Positions 8,505 through 17,833 of a DNA stretch of 40,877 nt are shown here, in pieces; position 1 is the first letter of the stretch, and every line of letters starts with the position of its first letter. The translations under genes and the position numbers were made by a program. The notes under the pieces are model-generated. The model was not told the origin of the DNA, ran no database searches, and worked only from the letters and a program-made list of their open reading frames with translations. Source of the DNA: CAWUKT01 sp963923035 (GTDB taxonomy: Bacteria > Bacteroidota > Bacteroidia > J057 > JADKCL01). Where the stretch lies: assembly GCA_963923035.1 (NCBI GenBank), contig CAWUKT010000064.1, forward strand, positions 1 to 40,877, read 5' to 3'.

Positions 8505-11111
8505 CTATTTGCTGCCTTTGCGGGGGAATTTCTTCTTGAGGGGATTCTTCAGCTTCTTCAGGAATTGGCCAACCTTATCCGTACTGTCGGTGGGTTCGCC
8601 ATCGACCTCGATCAGGTCGGAAACGGCGAAGGTATCCGTGCCCCCGAATTCTTCTTCCACTTCTGTCGCAAACGCATCCCGCAATTCTTCTTTTTCCTGC
8701 TCCACCTTTCTTCCGACACTTTCCTTCACAAAATTACCATCCAGGGCGTAGCGAGGTTCATCGGCCGTCCCCGTAATGTGGACCGGGATCACGATGCGGG
8801 CGCGTTCCTCAGGCTCGATCGCCACGAGGGACATGACCTCTTCCGAAGAAGAGCGCCGGGCTTCCTTGCGGGGCATTTCAACGGCGACGTGGTAGTCGAG
8901 CGTATTGTCAAAGCCGTGTTGACCGCTGACATCGAGTTGGTAGCGGTTGGCGGTAACGGACAATTGGGGGATATAGAAATAGGTCCTTTCGACGCGGAAA
9001 GAGGTGCTGACGTCGGAGAATTGGATGTCTTTGAGGTCGCTGAGCTTGACAAAACCGGCCAGGCCTTCAAGCGGTTCGAAGTCGACGAGGCGGCCTTCCT
9101 TCAGTTGGACGTCGCCGTAGGAATAAAGGCTTTCGGGATCAAGGTCCAGGTATTGGTTCAGGTCACCCGCGAGGTGGAGATCGCCGCTGAAGCTGCCGAA
9201 GAGGTTTTCTTCGACCAGGGCAAAGGCTGCGAGCTGGTTGAAGGTGCGGAAAGTGGCGTTGATGTCGATGTCGTTGACAAGGGCGTCCATCTGGAAGCGG
9301 CAGAGGTCATCGCGGACCGCGTGAATTTCCCCCGTCAGGGAGATGCTCCCCGACAGCGAGCGCATATTCAATTGGTCGAGGTGGAGGCGGCGGTTGAACA
9401 AGCGACAACGGCCGTCTACGGCCTTGGCATCGAATTGGGCGAAGTGGAATTCGTCGATGCGGGTGCGGACGTCAATGTCCACGTTTTCGGGGAAATGGAA
9501 GGCAAAGCGGTCGTCGTCATTGGTATTTTCCTCGCCCGAATCCTCCAGCAACCAGTCGTCCAGGTTCAACGAAGCCGATTGCAGTTCGACATTGCCCCGC
9601 AGCCGTTCATTTTCTCCGAAGAACCACGGCAGATAGTTCGTGATGCTTCCCCTCAACGCAAAGTCCGACTGGCCCACCAATCCTTTCAGCTCATCCACCT
9701 GGATGTGGCTGTTGTCGACCTTCACGGTGCCGTTCAGGCGTTCGAGGGGATGGGCGAGGCGCTCATCCGCCACCCGGACCTCCGCCATTTTCAATCCACC
9801 CTTGGCTTTCACCGCTTGGTAGTTCTTTTGCTCGAAATCTTTGACCCGGCCCTTCACCTCCAAATTCACCGAGACCTGCCCGTTCAATTGGCTGTTTTCG
9901 GCGAAGTCCGGGTAAAACTCACGGACATCTTCCAACGCGACATCGCCATTGACCTTTAGGTCGAGGGAGGGATCAGCGAAGTTGGCGTAGTGGACATTGC
10001 CGGTGACCGGCTTGCCGCGGAGGCTGGCGCTGAGGTTTTCGCACTTGAAATAGGACTCGGCGGGCTCGGCAATCAGACAACTGCCGGTAAAGCCCACGTC
10101 GGTGAGGCGGGATTCGTAGTCGACGTAGTGAAAAGCGCCGTTTTTGACCGAATACTCGGTATAGACCTGGGGCCGTTCGGTACGACCGGCGAGCCCGCGC
10201 ACCCAGCCGTGCAACTTGAATTCGCCGTCGTATTCGTATTCGCGGCCTGTATCGAGCAGGCCTCCCGGGAGGAGGGACATGAAGGCGTCGAAATCATTGC
10301 GAGAGGTGCTGTACGCGAGGTTCAGGCGGAAGTCACTGCCTTCTTCGAGGATTTCTCCGCCCAGGTTCATTTCCACTGCTGCCACTTTCACCGTCGATTC
10401 CCGGATCCGGTACGCCGCATTGTCCCCCAATTCCGTGTCGATTCTGAGATCGGATACGAGGTGTTTGTCCCGCACCCAATTCATTTTGCCGTCCTTCCAT
10501 TGGTTGATGTGCAGGGCAATCTCGGTATCAAAGTGGGTGGATTTGGCATTGAAATCACCGTCGAGTTCCAGGTGAATGGAGTCTACCTTGATCAGGCGGG
10601 CGTCGTAATCATCTTCCATGCGGAGAGATCCCCGGGTCACAATGATGTCTTCGAGGTCGAAATTGACGAGGGAAGTATCGGTCTTGGTGCTGTCACGCGG
10701 TGGTTGAAACAGGTCGGCGAGGTTCCATTGGCCGTCGGCATTGCGGCGGAGGTCGGCAGCGGGCTCCACGAGGCGGACCGAGTGGATCTCCATGTTGTCG
10801 GAGAAAAAGGACCAGAGATTGATGGTCAGGTGGGCCGATTCCAGCCCAATGACGTCGTAGTTGTCGGTAAAGGAAATGGGGTTGATGGTCACGCCTTCGA
10901 GTTCGACGTGGACATCGGGCCAGGAACGCACAAACGACACGTCGGTGTCTTCCACCTCAATGCGGGCATTGAGGGCCTTGCCCAGCTCTTTAATGGCCAG
11001 GAGGTGGATTTTGTCTTCGAAAAAGTACCCGAGGATGAACAACGCGAGGACCAACCCTCCCAGAATTCCGCCGAACCAGAAGACAATCTTACGGATACGC
11101 CGTTTACGCAT
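8505..11111 (-). CDS. AsmA-family envelope protein
   Basis: This 868-aa protein has a basic N-terminus (MRKRRIRK) and one membrane anchor at about residues 9-30, followed by the AsmA N-terminal pattern (ALNARIEVEDTDVSF, VHVELEGV). The rest is a long beta-rich repetitive region consistent with the AsmA/TamB-like bridge-forming fold, ending in a basic, lysine-rich tail. AsmA-like proteins span the periplasm and are thought to help move phospholipids or assist outer-membrane biogenesis. That role is family knowledge, not seen here. It is the first gene of a minus-strand pair with nadE and diverges from acylphosphatase across 164 bases. Confidence 0.85.
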   Translation of the reverse strand: MRKRRIRKIVFWFGGILGGLVLALFILGYFFEDKIHLLAIKELGKALNARIEVEDTDVSFVRSWPDVHVELEGVTINPISFTDNYDVIGLESAHLTINLWSFFSDNMEIHSVRLVEPAADLRRNADGQWNLADLFQPPRDSTKTDTSLVNFDLEDIIVTRGSLRMEDDYDARLIKVDSIHLELDGDFNAKSTHFDTEIALHINQWKDGKMNWVRDKHLVSDLRIDTELGDNAAYRIRESTVKVAAVEMNLGGEILEEGSDFRLNLAYSTSRNDFDAFMSLLPGGLLDTGREYEYDGEFKLHGWVRGLAGRTERPQVYTEYSVKNGAFHYVDYESRLTDVGFTGSCLIAEPAESYFKCENLSASLRGKPVTGNVHYANFADPSLDLKVNGDVALEDVREFYPDFAENSQLNGQVSVNLEVKGRVKDFEQKNYQAVKAKGGLKMAEVRVADERLAHPLERLNGTVKVDNSHIQVDELKGLVGQSDFALRGSITNYLPWFFGENERLRGNVELQSASLNLDDWLLEDSGEENTNDDDRFAFHFPENVDIDVRTRIDEFHFAQFDAKAVDGRCRLFNRRLHLDQLNMRSLSGSISLTGEIHAVRDDLCRFQMDALVNDIDINATFRTFNQLAAFALVEENLFGSFSGDLHLAGDLNQYLDLDPESLYSYGDVQLKEGRLVDFEPLEGLAGFVKLSDLKDIQFSDVSTSFRVERTYFYIPQLSVTANRYQLDVSGQHGFDNTLDYHVAVEMPRKEARRSSSEEVMSLVAIEPEERARIVIPVHITGTADEPRYALDGNFVKESVGRKVEQEKEELRDAFATEVEEEFGGTDTFAVSDLIEVDGEPTDSTDKVGQFLKKLKNPLKKKFPRKGSK

Positions 11112-11275
11112 GATACAGACTACGCTTCAAAATGAAATGACCAATGGATGTAGCAGGGGTATGCTGCAAACTAGCTCATGAAAAGGCAACGATACGGTGG
11201 TTATACACAGGTGGTGTACGGGAGAAAGGACGTTGGGTTGGTGGAAGGGATTGATTTTTTTATAGTTTGGGGGGT

Positions 11276-11536
11276 ATGAAACGCATCCATGTCTTTTTCG
11301 GAGGCCGGGTCCAGGGCGTCGGCTTCCGTTTGTCCACACAACAGAAGGCCAAGGCACTCGGCATCACCGGCTGGGTGACGAACTTGTCGGACGGCCGGGT
11401 GGAACTGGTGGCCGAGGGCAGCAATGAACATCTGGTTCTGCTGCTCACGCAGCTGGCCGATTGGTTTGAGATCGCCAACCAGCAGGTGACCCCGAGTGAG
11501 GGAACCGGCGAATTTTCGGCATTTGAGATCAGGTAA
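11276..11536 (+). CDS. acyP: Acylphosphatase
   Basis: This 86-aa enzyme hydrolyses acyl phosphates such as 1,3-bisphosphoglycerate and carbamoyl phosphate in the cytosol. The signature GRVQGVGFR carries the phosphate-binding arginine, and GWVTNLSDGRVEL carries the catalytic asparagine. The size is exactly that of the family. I chose the ATG at 11276, preceded by a G-run that could act as a ribosome binding site; an upstream in-frame TTG at 11267 adds only three residues. TATAGTTTG just before the start resembles a -7 element, which would make the leader very short. It is probably monocistronic. Confidence 0.93.
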   Translation: MKRIHVFFGGRVQGVGFRLSTQQKAKALGITGWVTNLSDGRVELVAEGSNEHLVLLLTQLADWFEIANQQVTPSEGTGEFSAFEIR

Positions 11537-11645
11537 TCCGGAGAGGCAACGATTTCTCCCATTTCCCTGTGCACAAGTCCACCCCCTCGGATTGCACCCC
11601 GGCCCTTCTTTTTTCTTATTATTGTAGAGAACGAATGATCACCAC

Positions 11646-11993
11646 ATGAAAATCATCTTGTCGGTTGTGCTGGGCTTGTGCTTGCTGGGAACTGCGGCCG
11701 GGAATCCCCCGCGCGCGCCCAAGGTCGATCCCTGCAATTTGTACGGGGCCGTTTTTGTCGAAGAGGTGGAGAGCTTTGCCGACTACCAGGTGTTCGTCGA
11801 AGACGTAGAGAGCTTCGCCGATCTGGTGGTGTTCAAGGAGCAGACGGCTTCCTTTGCCGACGAATCGGGCCTCTGGTTTTTCACCGACAACCGCGCCTTT
11901 GCGAAGTTCACCGTGGCCTATACGAATGTCCAGGGCTTCGCCGATTTCTCCGTTTATTTCTCCCAATTCAAATCTGTGGCGGGCTGCCGCTGA
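11646..11993 (+). CDS. Small exported repeat protein, DUF6150-like
   Basis: This 115-aa protein begins with a signal peptide (MKIILSVVLGLCLLGTAAG). The mature part is a string of short repeats of the form V-[FY]-x(6-8)-S/G-FAD (VESFADYQVF, VESFADLVVF, TASFADES, NVQGFADFSVY), bracketed by one cysteine near the start and one near the end. This pattern matches my memory of the DUF6150 family of small Bacteroidota proteins, whose function is unknown. The gene lies 3 bases before prmA and may be co-transcribed with it, although a secreted repeat protein has no evident link to ribosome modification. Confidence 0.75.
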   Translation: MKIILSVVLGLCLLGTAAGNPPRAPKVDPCNLYGAVFVEEVESFADYQVFVEDVESFADLVVFKEQTASFADESGLWFFTDNRAFAKFTVAYTNVQGFADFSVYFSQFKSVAGCR

Positions 11994-11996
11994 TCC

Positions 11997-12854
11997 ATGA
12001 CCGCCGAATCCTATATCCAGGTCCGCATTGATTTGCCCCCTCCCCAACAGCCGGTCCTGGTAGCCGTGCTGTCCGAGATCGGGTACTACGCCTTCGAAGA
12101 ACTGGACGACCACGCCCTGGCCTTTGTCCTGCCCGCCGACTACAACCCAGAGGAACTGGCCACTACGCTCCAGCAATTTTTTCCCGAACAGGCCCTCCAG
12201 CCCACCGTCGAGACCATTGCGGCGCGGGATTGGAATGCGGAGTGGGAAAAAAACTTCGAATCGGTGCGGGTAGGGGAGTTTTGTGAAATTCGGCCGCCGT
12301 TTCGGGAGTCCAGCGGAACTACAGAGCACGAGGTCCTGGTAATGCCCAAAATGGCCTTTGGGACGGGGCACCACGCGACGACCTGGCTCATGGTGGACCG
12401 GTTGCGGGAGTTGGAGGTGGCGGGGAAAAAAGTCTTGGACATGGGCTGTGGAACGGGGGTGCTGGGGATTCTCGCCGCGAAGTTGGGGGCGGGGTCTGTG
12501 ACCCTGATCGACATTGACCGGTGGAGCACTGACAATACCGCCGAAAATGCCACGCTGAACGGCGTGAAAGGACTGGAAATCATCGAGGGCGACGCGACCG
12601 CAATCCCGGCCGACGCCTGTTACGATATAATATTAGCCAATATAAACCGTAATGTGTTAGAAGCCGATCGGGACCATTTCCTGCGCCATTTGCAGCGCGG
12701 AGGAGAGTTGGTACTGAGCGGCATCTACAATTTTGACGAGGCCAAATTGACCCAGCACTACCTCGCAGCCGGCCTGGAACTGGTGAGCCGGGCTGAACGC
12801 AACGAATGGGTCCGATTGGCATTCCGCACTTTGACCACTCCGGATAAGAATTGA
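11997..12854 (+). CDS. prmA: Ribosomal protein L11 methyltransferase
   Basis: PrmA uses S-adenosylmethionine to methylate ribosomal protein L11. The 285-aa protein has an N-terminal alpha/beta substrate-recognition domain, then a class I methyltransferase domain. Motif I is VLDMGCGTGVLGILAAKLGA, an acidic ribose-binding position follows in VTLIDIDRW, and ANINRN is the family's motif IV region. MAFGTGHH is also typical of PrmA. The ATG at 11997 begins 3 bases after the previous stop, and the stop overlaps the next frame's upstream TTG. It is probably translated from the same mRNA as the flanking genes. Confidence 0.95.
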   Translation: MTAESYIQVRIDLPPPQQPVLVAVLSEIGYYAFEELDDHALAFVLPADYNPEELATTLQQFFPEQALQPTVETIAARDWNAEWEKNFESVRVGEFCEIRPPFRESSGTTEHEVLVMPKMAFGTGHHATTWLMVDRLRELEVAGKKVLDMGCGTGVLGILAAKLGAGSVTLIDIDRWSTDNTAENATLNGVKGLEIIEGDATAIPADACYDIILANINRNVLEADRDHFLRHLQRGGELVLSGIYNFDEAKLTQHYLAAGLELVSRAERNEWVRLAFRTLTTPDKN

Positions 12855-12859
12855 TCTAT

Positions 12860-15800
12860 ATGACACGTAGGGCTGCATCAACCATCCTGTTTTCGGCGTT
12901 CATCCTTCTGGGGAGCTGGCTGTCCGCGCAGACGACGAAGACCCTTCCCACGGATCCCACCGAGTTCATCGACGAGTTTTGTTCCCGACTGGACAAGTTC
13001 GGCAACAAGGAAGTCCAACAGTACACCAAAGGCCTCCGCGAGCGCTGGACCACTGCCGGATATACCGAGCAGGAAAAGGAACGATTCATTGTGCAGACGA
13101 ATATCATGCTGCTCAAGAACTACCAAATGAATCCGGAGCTGCTGAACTACGCGAAGACCTTTGAACTGATCAAGTCCGATTCGGCCGTTGCCACCATCCC
13201 CAGCCAGGACTTTTTCACTGCCAGCGACTCTTGCATCCTCCTCCTCAACAGGAAACAAACAGCCAAGTTCTACGCCGGCATCCGCAACTACGCTGGCATC
13301 GGCGCGGCCTTCAAGACCTCGAACGCGTCCTGGAAATTCTCCCAGACCGACCCCAAACTCCTCTTCGGGACCTTCGCCAATGAAGAACTCGGCAAGAAGG
13401 TCTCCTTTCCCTACCTCGAATTCACCAATACCAACCTCGTTTACTCCAATCCCAGCGATACCACCATCATTTACAGCACCAAAGGCCGCTTCAACATGAT
13501 GAACCGGATGTTCGATGGGGACGGCGGACGGATTGATTGGGCGAAAATGGACCTGCCGCCGGATGATGTGTACGCGGAGCTCATCGACTACGGCCTCAAC
13601 CTCAACTATTCCTTCGTCAAGATCGATACCGTGCTGTTCCACTACAACAGTTTGCTGGGCGGCAAGGTGTTGAAAGGCAAATTTGAAGACATCAACCGCG
13701 GCTACCGCAACATCAACAAGGCCAATTATCCCTATTTCCGAAGCTATGAAGGGGGCGTGGTCATCGAAAACCTGATCCCGGGCGTCCGCTACGAAGGTGG
13801 TTTCTCTCTGCGCGGAATTCGGAAGATCGGCTCGGCCTATTTCGATTGGGTGGAGATTGAAGAAGAAGAAATCCCGGTGAACGAAGACTTCGACGAGGAG
13901 GACATGGACAGCGATGGCGGCGAACCCGATGATTTCTCGGCCGTGGATGAATTGGGCTATGAGTACGACAACAGTGCCTTTTTCTTCTCCGACGATGAAT
14001 TGGATGGGAGCTCCGACGAGGAAGATCCCTTCGCCTTCGACGAAGAGGACTACGAGACCGATTCGGATACCGAAACGGACCTGTCTGGCAGTGATTTTGA
14101 GGCGATCGACGAAGACTTCATGCCGTACAGCAACAAGGAGCGGCGACTGATGAAGGCGACCTTGACCCTGAACCACAAGGACCGGAAGACGATGGCATTG
14201 CGTGCCTTGGAATTCGTACTGGACCTGGAAAAGCTGGTCTCCCGGCGCACCGAAGTATCGTTGTACATCAGCGACGAAGACAGCATCACCCACCCCTCGG
14301 TTGATGTGGTCTACAATGTGGATTCATCCGAAGTGGTCCTGTACAAGGACGTCAAGGACAAGAAGGCCCACCAGGCATTCCTCAGCCCCTACCACAACTA
14401 TTACCTCTATTTCGACGCCATCCGCTGGAACCTCAAGACGGACGTCATCGAGTTCACCTCGCTGATCGACAAGGAAAATCAGTCCTCGGCCATCGAATCC
14501 TACGATTATTTCGCCCTGACCCGCTTCCGCCAGGCCAAAGGCGTCATGCGCTTCAATCCCGTCGGCGCGATCAACCGCTACATGCACAAATATCCCGGTA
14601 CGCCCATCCTGCCCGAGGACATTTGCAACGAATACAACCTGCCCGACGAACTCCCGAAACTGATGCTGGCCCTGCCCGAGATTGAAGGCATGGGCTATAT
14701 CCAGTACAACGAGGAAACCCGCGAAATCAAGCCGCTGCCCAAATTGGAAACCTGGTCCATGGCGGCGCTGGGCAAGAAAGACTACGACGCCATCTCCATC
14801 ATTTCCCAGGTCAAATCCGGAAACAATGCCGAGCTGGACCTGAACGACCGCGAGATCAACCTCGAAGGCGTGGAATTCTTCACTTTGAGCGACAGCCAGT
14901 ACGTCGCGGCCGTCCCCAACCAGGACCACGTGACCGTCCGGGAAAACCGGGACCTCAACTTCAACGGGGTCATGGCGGCAGGAAAATTGAATTTCTATGG
15001 CGTCATCAGTCCGGAAGGCGCTCCCCGGGATACCACCGAAGGGAAATTCACCTTCGAGTACGAAAACTACAAGATCAAGTGTGACAGCCTGGACTCCCTG
15101 CGCTTCATCCTGATCCGCAACCCGGAGGTCGGCTACAACTTTACCAAGCTGCAAAAGGCCCTCCGAAATACGACCATTGAAGGGGTGACGGGCGCGATTT
15201 ACATCAACAAGCCCTACAACAAAAATGGCCTGGAAGCCCACCCCGAGTACCCGGTCTTCGACAGCTATACCAAGAGTTACGTTTACTGGGCCAAGCCGAA
15301 TGTCCGCGGCGGGGTCTATACCAAGGACAAGCTCCACTTCGACATCGATCCCTTCGTGCTGGACTCTTTGGAAGACTTTGACGAGAAGTCCCTGAGCTTT
15401 GAAGGGGAGTTTTTCTCCTCCGAAATCCTGCCCCCGATCAAGCAAAAGCTGTCGGTGATGGAGGACTATACGCTCGGATTTAAGCAGGTCGCGCCGCCCG
15501 ACACGGGCTACGGACTCTACGACGGGAAGGGGCGCCTCAGTTCGGGTGAAGTCCAGTTGGACGGATCGGGACTGACGACGAACGGTACGATGGAGTTCAT
15601 GCAGACCACGGCGAGGTCGGACAGCTTCCAGATGTTCTTCGACTCGGTCAAAGCCATCACGAACGATTTTGAGTTGCCGCGTCATACCGAGGACGGTGCG
15701 AAATACCCCGACATCAAGGCGGGGACCATTGCCTACAAGTGGCTCACGAAAAAGGACCAGATCGAGTTGCAGACGGTGGAGAATGGAGAGCCCATTCAGT

Positions 15801-17767
15801 TGTTCGGTGGGGAAGGTTTGTTCGAAGGGAAATTGATTGTGACGAAAGAGGGGCTGAAAGGCTCGGGGAAATTGACGCTGGGGAATGTGACGGTGGAGTC
15901 GGAGGAAATCGACTTCAACGAAATGGATTTCTCGGCCACAAAAGGAACGTTTACGGTCTACGACAAGAACAATCCCGGGAAGGAGTTGTATGTGGCGACG
16001 GACATGGACATATCCTATGACGTGGACAAGCATACATCGGAGTTCCAGTCCGAAAAGGTGGGCGAGGCGACCTCGAACTTCCCCGAACAGAGTTTCATGA
16101 CTTCGTTGGGCAAGGGGAAATACAACAAGGAGAAGAATGACCTGCGATTGGAGAGTTTGTCCGTCAAACCCAAGGACAATTACTTCTACTCCACCGACAA
16201 GATGCAGGACAGCCTGAATTTCCGGGCGAATACGGCGTACTACAACTTCGACCAGAAGGAAATCGACATCAAGGGCGTGCCCTATATCTACGTCGCGGAT
16301 GCGAAGATCACCCCGGATTCCACTTCCGATGGGGCCGTGACCGTCAAGACGGACGGTTACCTGCAAAAGCTGACGGATGCCGTCATCGACGCCAACCTCG
16401 AGACGAATTACCACCACATCTACGCCGCGGACATTGAAATCAAGTCCTCCAAGAACTACGATGCGAAGGGTAAATACGATTACATCGAGATCGGCGGCAA
16501 GGACCAGTTCATCAACATGACGGAGATCAAGGTCCAGGCCGATACGCTTACCATTGCCAAGGGTAGCATCGAGGAGGAGCAAGGCTTCTACCTCACCGAC
16601 CGGATCTTCTTCAAGGGCGAGACCTTCCTCAAGGCGAACCGCGAATACATGCGCTTTACCGGTGAGGTCAAGATCGAATCCGACAACGAGGCCTTCAGCA
16701 ACTGGATTCCCTTCGATACCATCGTGAATCCCGATTCGGTCTTCATCAAGATCGACGTCTCCGAAAGCCAAATTGCCGGTCTGCACTATATCAAGCAGAA
16801 CCGGGTCTTCTACTCTACCTTCCTCCAGCCGAAGAAGTCCAAGGAAGATATACTTGTCGCGAGTGCGAAAGGGGGCCTGACCTACGACCGGAATACCAAC
16901 GAATTCCGGATTGGTCCCGCCAAGAAATTGCAGGGCGTTGAAAACCGCGGGACCACCTCCGCGCTGGACGACCAGAACAATATCATTACCACGATTGGTA
17001 AGCTCGACATTCCCTTCAAATGGGAGAAAAACACCATCAACTCCGAGGTTGCTGGTCGTTGGAAGGATGACATGGGCAACCGCGAAGTCACCGCCAACCT
17101 GATGCTGCGTCTCACCATGGACTGCATCTCCAAGGAGGCGTGGGCCAAGATGGCGGAGCGCGTCAAGCTCCAGGCCTCGCTCGATCCCGATATCCAGGAC
17201 ATCGACTTCAAGGATCCCTTGTTCCTCCAGAGCATTTCCGAATTCCTGGACCCGAACTACAAGCAGGAAGAGAAGGCGACCAAGGAATTGGTGAAGACGG
17301 TGGAAAATGCCGAAGTGCCCGCCAACGACGTCAAGGTGGCCAAAGAGCTCGGAGGCTCCCTTTTCCTGACCGACATTGCGATGCGCTTCGATCCTGAATA
17401 CAAGACCCTATTCTCGACCTCGGGTGACATCGGCGTCCTCGGCATCAATGGCGAGCCGATCAACAAGAAGGCTTCCTTCAGCTCCAAGGTCGAATACAAC
17501 CTCGGGCGCTATACCCCGCAGGGCCTCCGCCTGAGTGATACCCTCAAGATTTACATCGAAATCGACGAGTTTACGTGGTACTACTTCAAGTTTGCGGGTG
17601 ACGTGGTCTATACCTGGTCCTCCGATGTGGAAGGTTATATCGCGCAGTTGGAGTCGGAGTTGGAGAAACGGAAAAAGTCGGACGGTTATCGCTTCGAGCT
17701 GGCGACGGAGGAGGAGAAACAAGACTTCCTCAACCGGTTCACGGCCCGCTATATCTGGCGAGAGTGA
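12860..17767 (+). CDS. 1635-aa exported protein of unknown function
   Basis: I do not recognise the family. The ATG at 12860 gives a clear signal peptide (MTRRAASTILFSAFILLGSWLSAQ); a TTG at 12851 overlapping prmA would add three residues. The protein is mostly hydrophilic, rich in charged residues and short beta-like stretches, with no membrane segment after the signal peptide. A strongly acidic, Glu/Asp-rich block lies at about residues 333-417, inside otherwise globular sequence. No T9SS sorting tail is evident at the C-terminus (ends RYIWRE), so it is probably periplasmic or attached by partners. It starts 5 bases after the prmA stop and ends at a strong bidirectional terminator. Confidence 0.85.
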   Translation: MTRRAASTILFSAFILLGSWLSAQTTKTLPTDPTEFIDEFCSRLDKFGNKEVQQYTKGLRERWTTAGYTEQEKERFIVQTNIMLLKNYQMNPELLNYAKTFELIKSDSAVATIPSQDFFTASDSCILLLNRKQTAKFYAGIRNYAGIGAAFKTSNASWKFSQTDPKLLFGTFANEELGKKVSFPYLEFTNTNLVYSNPSDTTIIYSTKGRFNMMNRMFDGDGGRIDWAKMDLPPDDVYAELIDYGLNLNYSFVKIDTVLFHYNSLLGGKVLKGKFEDINRGYRNINKANYPYFRSYEGGVVIENLIPGVRYEGGFSLRGIRKIGSAYFDWVEIEEEEIPVNEDFDEEDMDSDGGEPDDFSAVDELGYEYDNSAFFFSDDELDGSSDEEDPFAFDEEDYETDSDTETDLSGSDFEAIDEDFMPYSNKERRLMKATLTLNHKDRKTMALRALEFVLDLEKLVSRRTEVSLYISDEDSITHPSVDVVYNVDSSEVVLYKDVKDKKAHQAFLSPYHNYYLYFDAIRWNLKTDVIEFTSLIDKENQSSAIESYDYFALTRFRQAKGVMRFNPVGAINRYMHKYPGTPILPEDICNEYNLPDELPKLMLALPEIEGMGYIQYNEETREIKPLPKLETWSMAALGKKDYDAISIISQVKSGNNAELDLNDREINLEGVEFFTLSDSQYVAAVPNQDHVTVRENRDLNFNGVMAAGKLNFYGVISPEGAPRDTTEGKFTFEYENYKIKCDSLDSLRFILIRNPEVGYNFTKLQKALRNTTIEGVTGAIYINKPYNKNGLEAHPEYPVFDSYTKSYVYWAKPNVRGGVYTKDKLHFDIDPFVLDSLEDFDEKSLSFEGEFFSSEILPPIKQKLSVMEDYTLGFKQVAPPDTGYGLYDGKGRLSSGEVQLDGSGLTTNGTMEFMQTTARSDSFQMFFDSVKAITNDFELPRHTEDGAKYPDIKAGTIAYKWLTKKDQIELQTVENGEPIQLFGGEGLFEGKLIVTKEGLKGSGKLTLGNVTVESEEIDFNEMDFSATKGTFTVYDKNNPGKELYVATDMDISYDVDKHTSEFQSEKVGEATSNFPEQSFMTSLGKGKYNKEKNDLRLESLSVKPKDNYFYSTDKMQDSLNFRANTAYYNFDQKEIDIKGVPYIYVADAKITPDSTSDGAVTVKTDGYLQKLTDAVIDANLETNYHHIYAADIEIKSSKNYDAKGKYDYIEIGGKDQFINMTEIKVQADTLTIAKGSIEEEQGFYLTDRIFFKGETFLKANREYMRFTGEVKIESDNEAFSNWIPFDTIVNPDSVFIKIDVSESQIAGLHYIKQNRVFYSTFLQPKKSKEDILVASAKGGLTYDRNTNEFRIGPAKKLQGVENRGTTSALDDQNNIITTIGKLDIPFKWEKNTINSEVAGRWKDDMGNREVTANLMLRLTMDCISKEAWAKMAERVKLQASLDPDIQDIDFKDPLFLQSISEFLDPNYKQEEKATKELVKTVENAEVPANDVKVAKELGGSLFLTDIAMRFDPEYKTLFSTSGDIGVLGINGEPINKKASFSSKVEYNLGRYTPQGLRLSDTLKIYIEIDEFTWYYFKFAGDVVYTWSSDVEGYIAQLESELEKRKKSDGYRFELATEEEKQDFLNRFTARYIWRE

Positions 17768-17785
17768 CCCGCCCCCAAGACATGA

Positions 17786-17816
17786 AAAAGCCCCGGCCAG
17801 CGCCGGGGCTTTTTTG
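17786..17816. terminator. Bidirectional rho-independent terminator
   Basis: AGCCCCGGC (17789-17797) pairs with GCCGGGGCT (17802-17810) around the loop CAGC. T-runs lie on both sides (TTTTTT on plus from 17810, TTTTT on minus from 17790). It serves the converging 1635-aa gene and the P450 gene. Confidence 0.93.
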
Positions 17817-17833
17817 TATTCGTAAAGTTCAGC

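Noticed and set aside
8565..11135. Long plus-strand frames opposite the AsmA-like gene
   Set aside because: Antisense shadows of a gene with a clear membrane anchor and family pattern.
11619..12374. 251-aa minus-strand frame across prmA and the repeat protein
   Set aside because: It runs opposite two well-supported genes and shows no protein features.
14324..16786. 820-aa minus-strand reading frame inside the 1635-aa gene
   Set aside because: It mirrors the codon pattern of the real gene, shows no signal or domain, and has a Val/Asp/Gly-rich composition typical of antisense frames in GC-rich genes.
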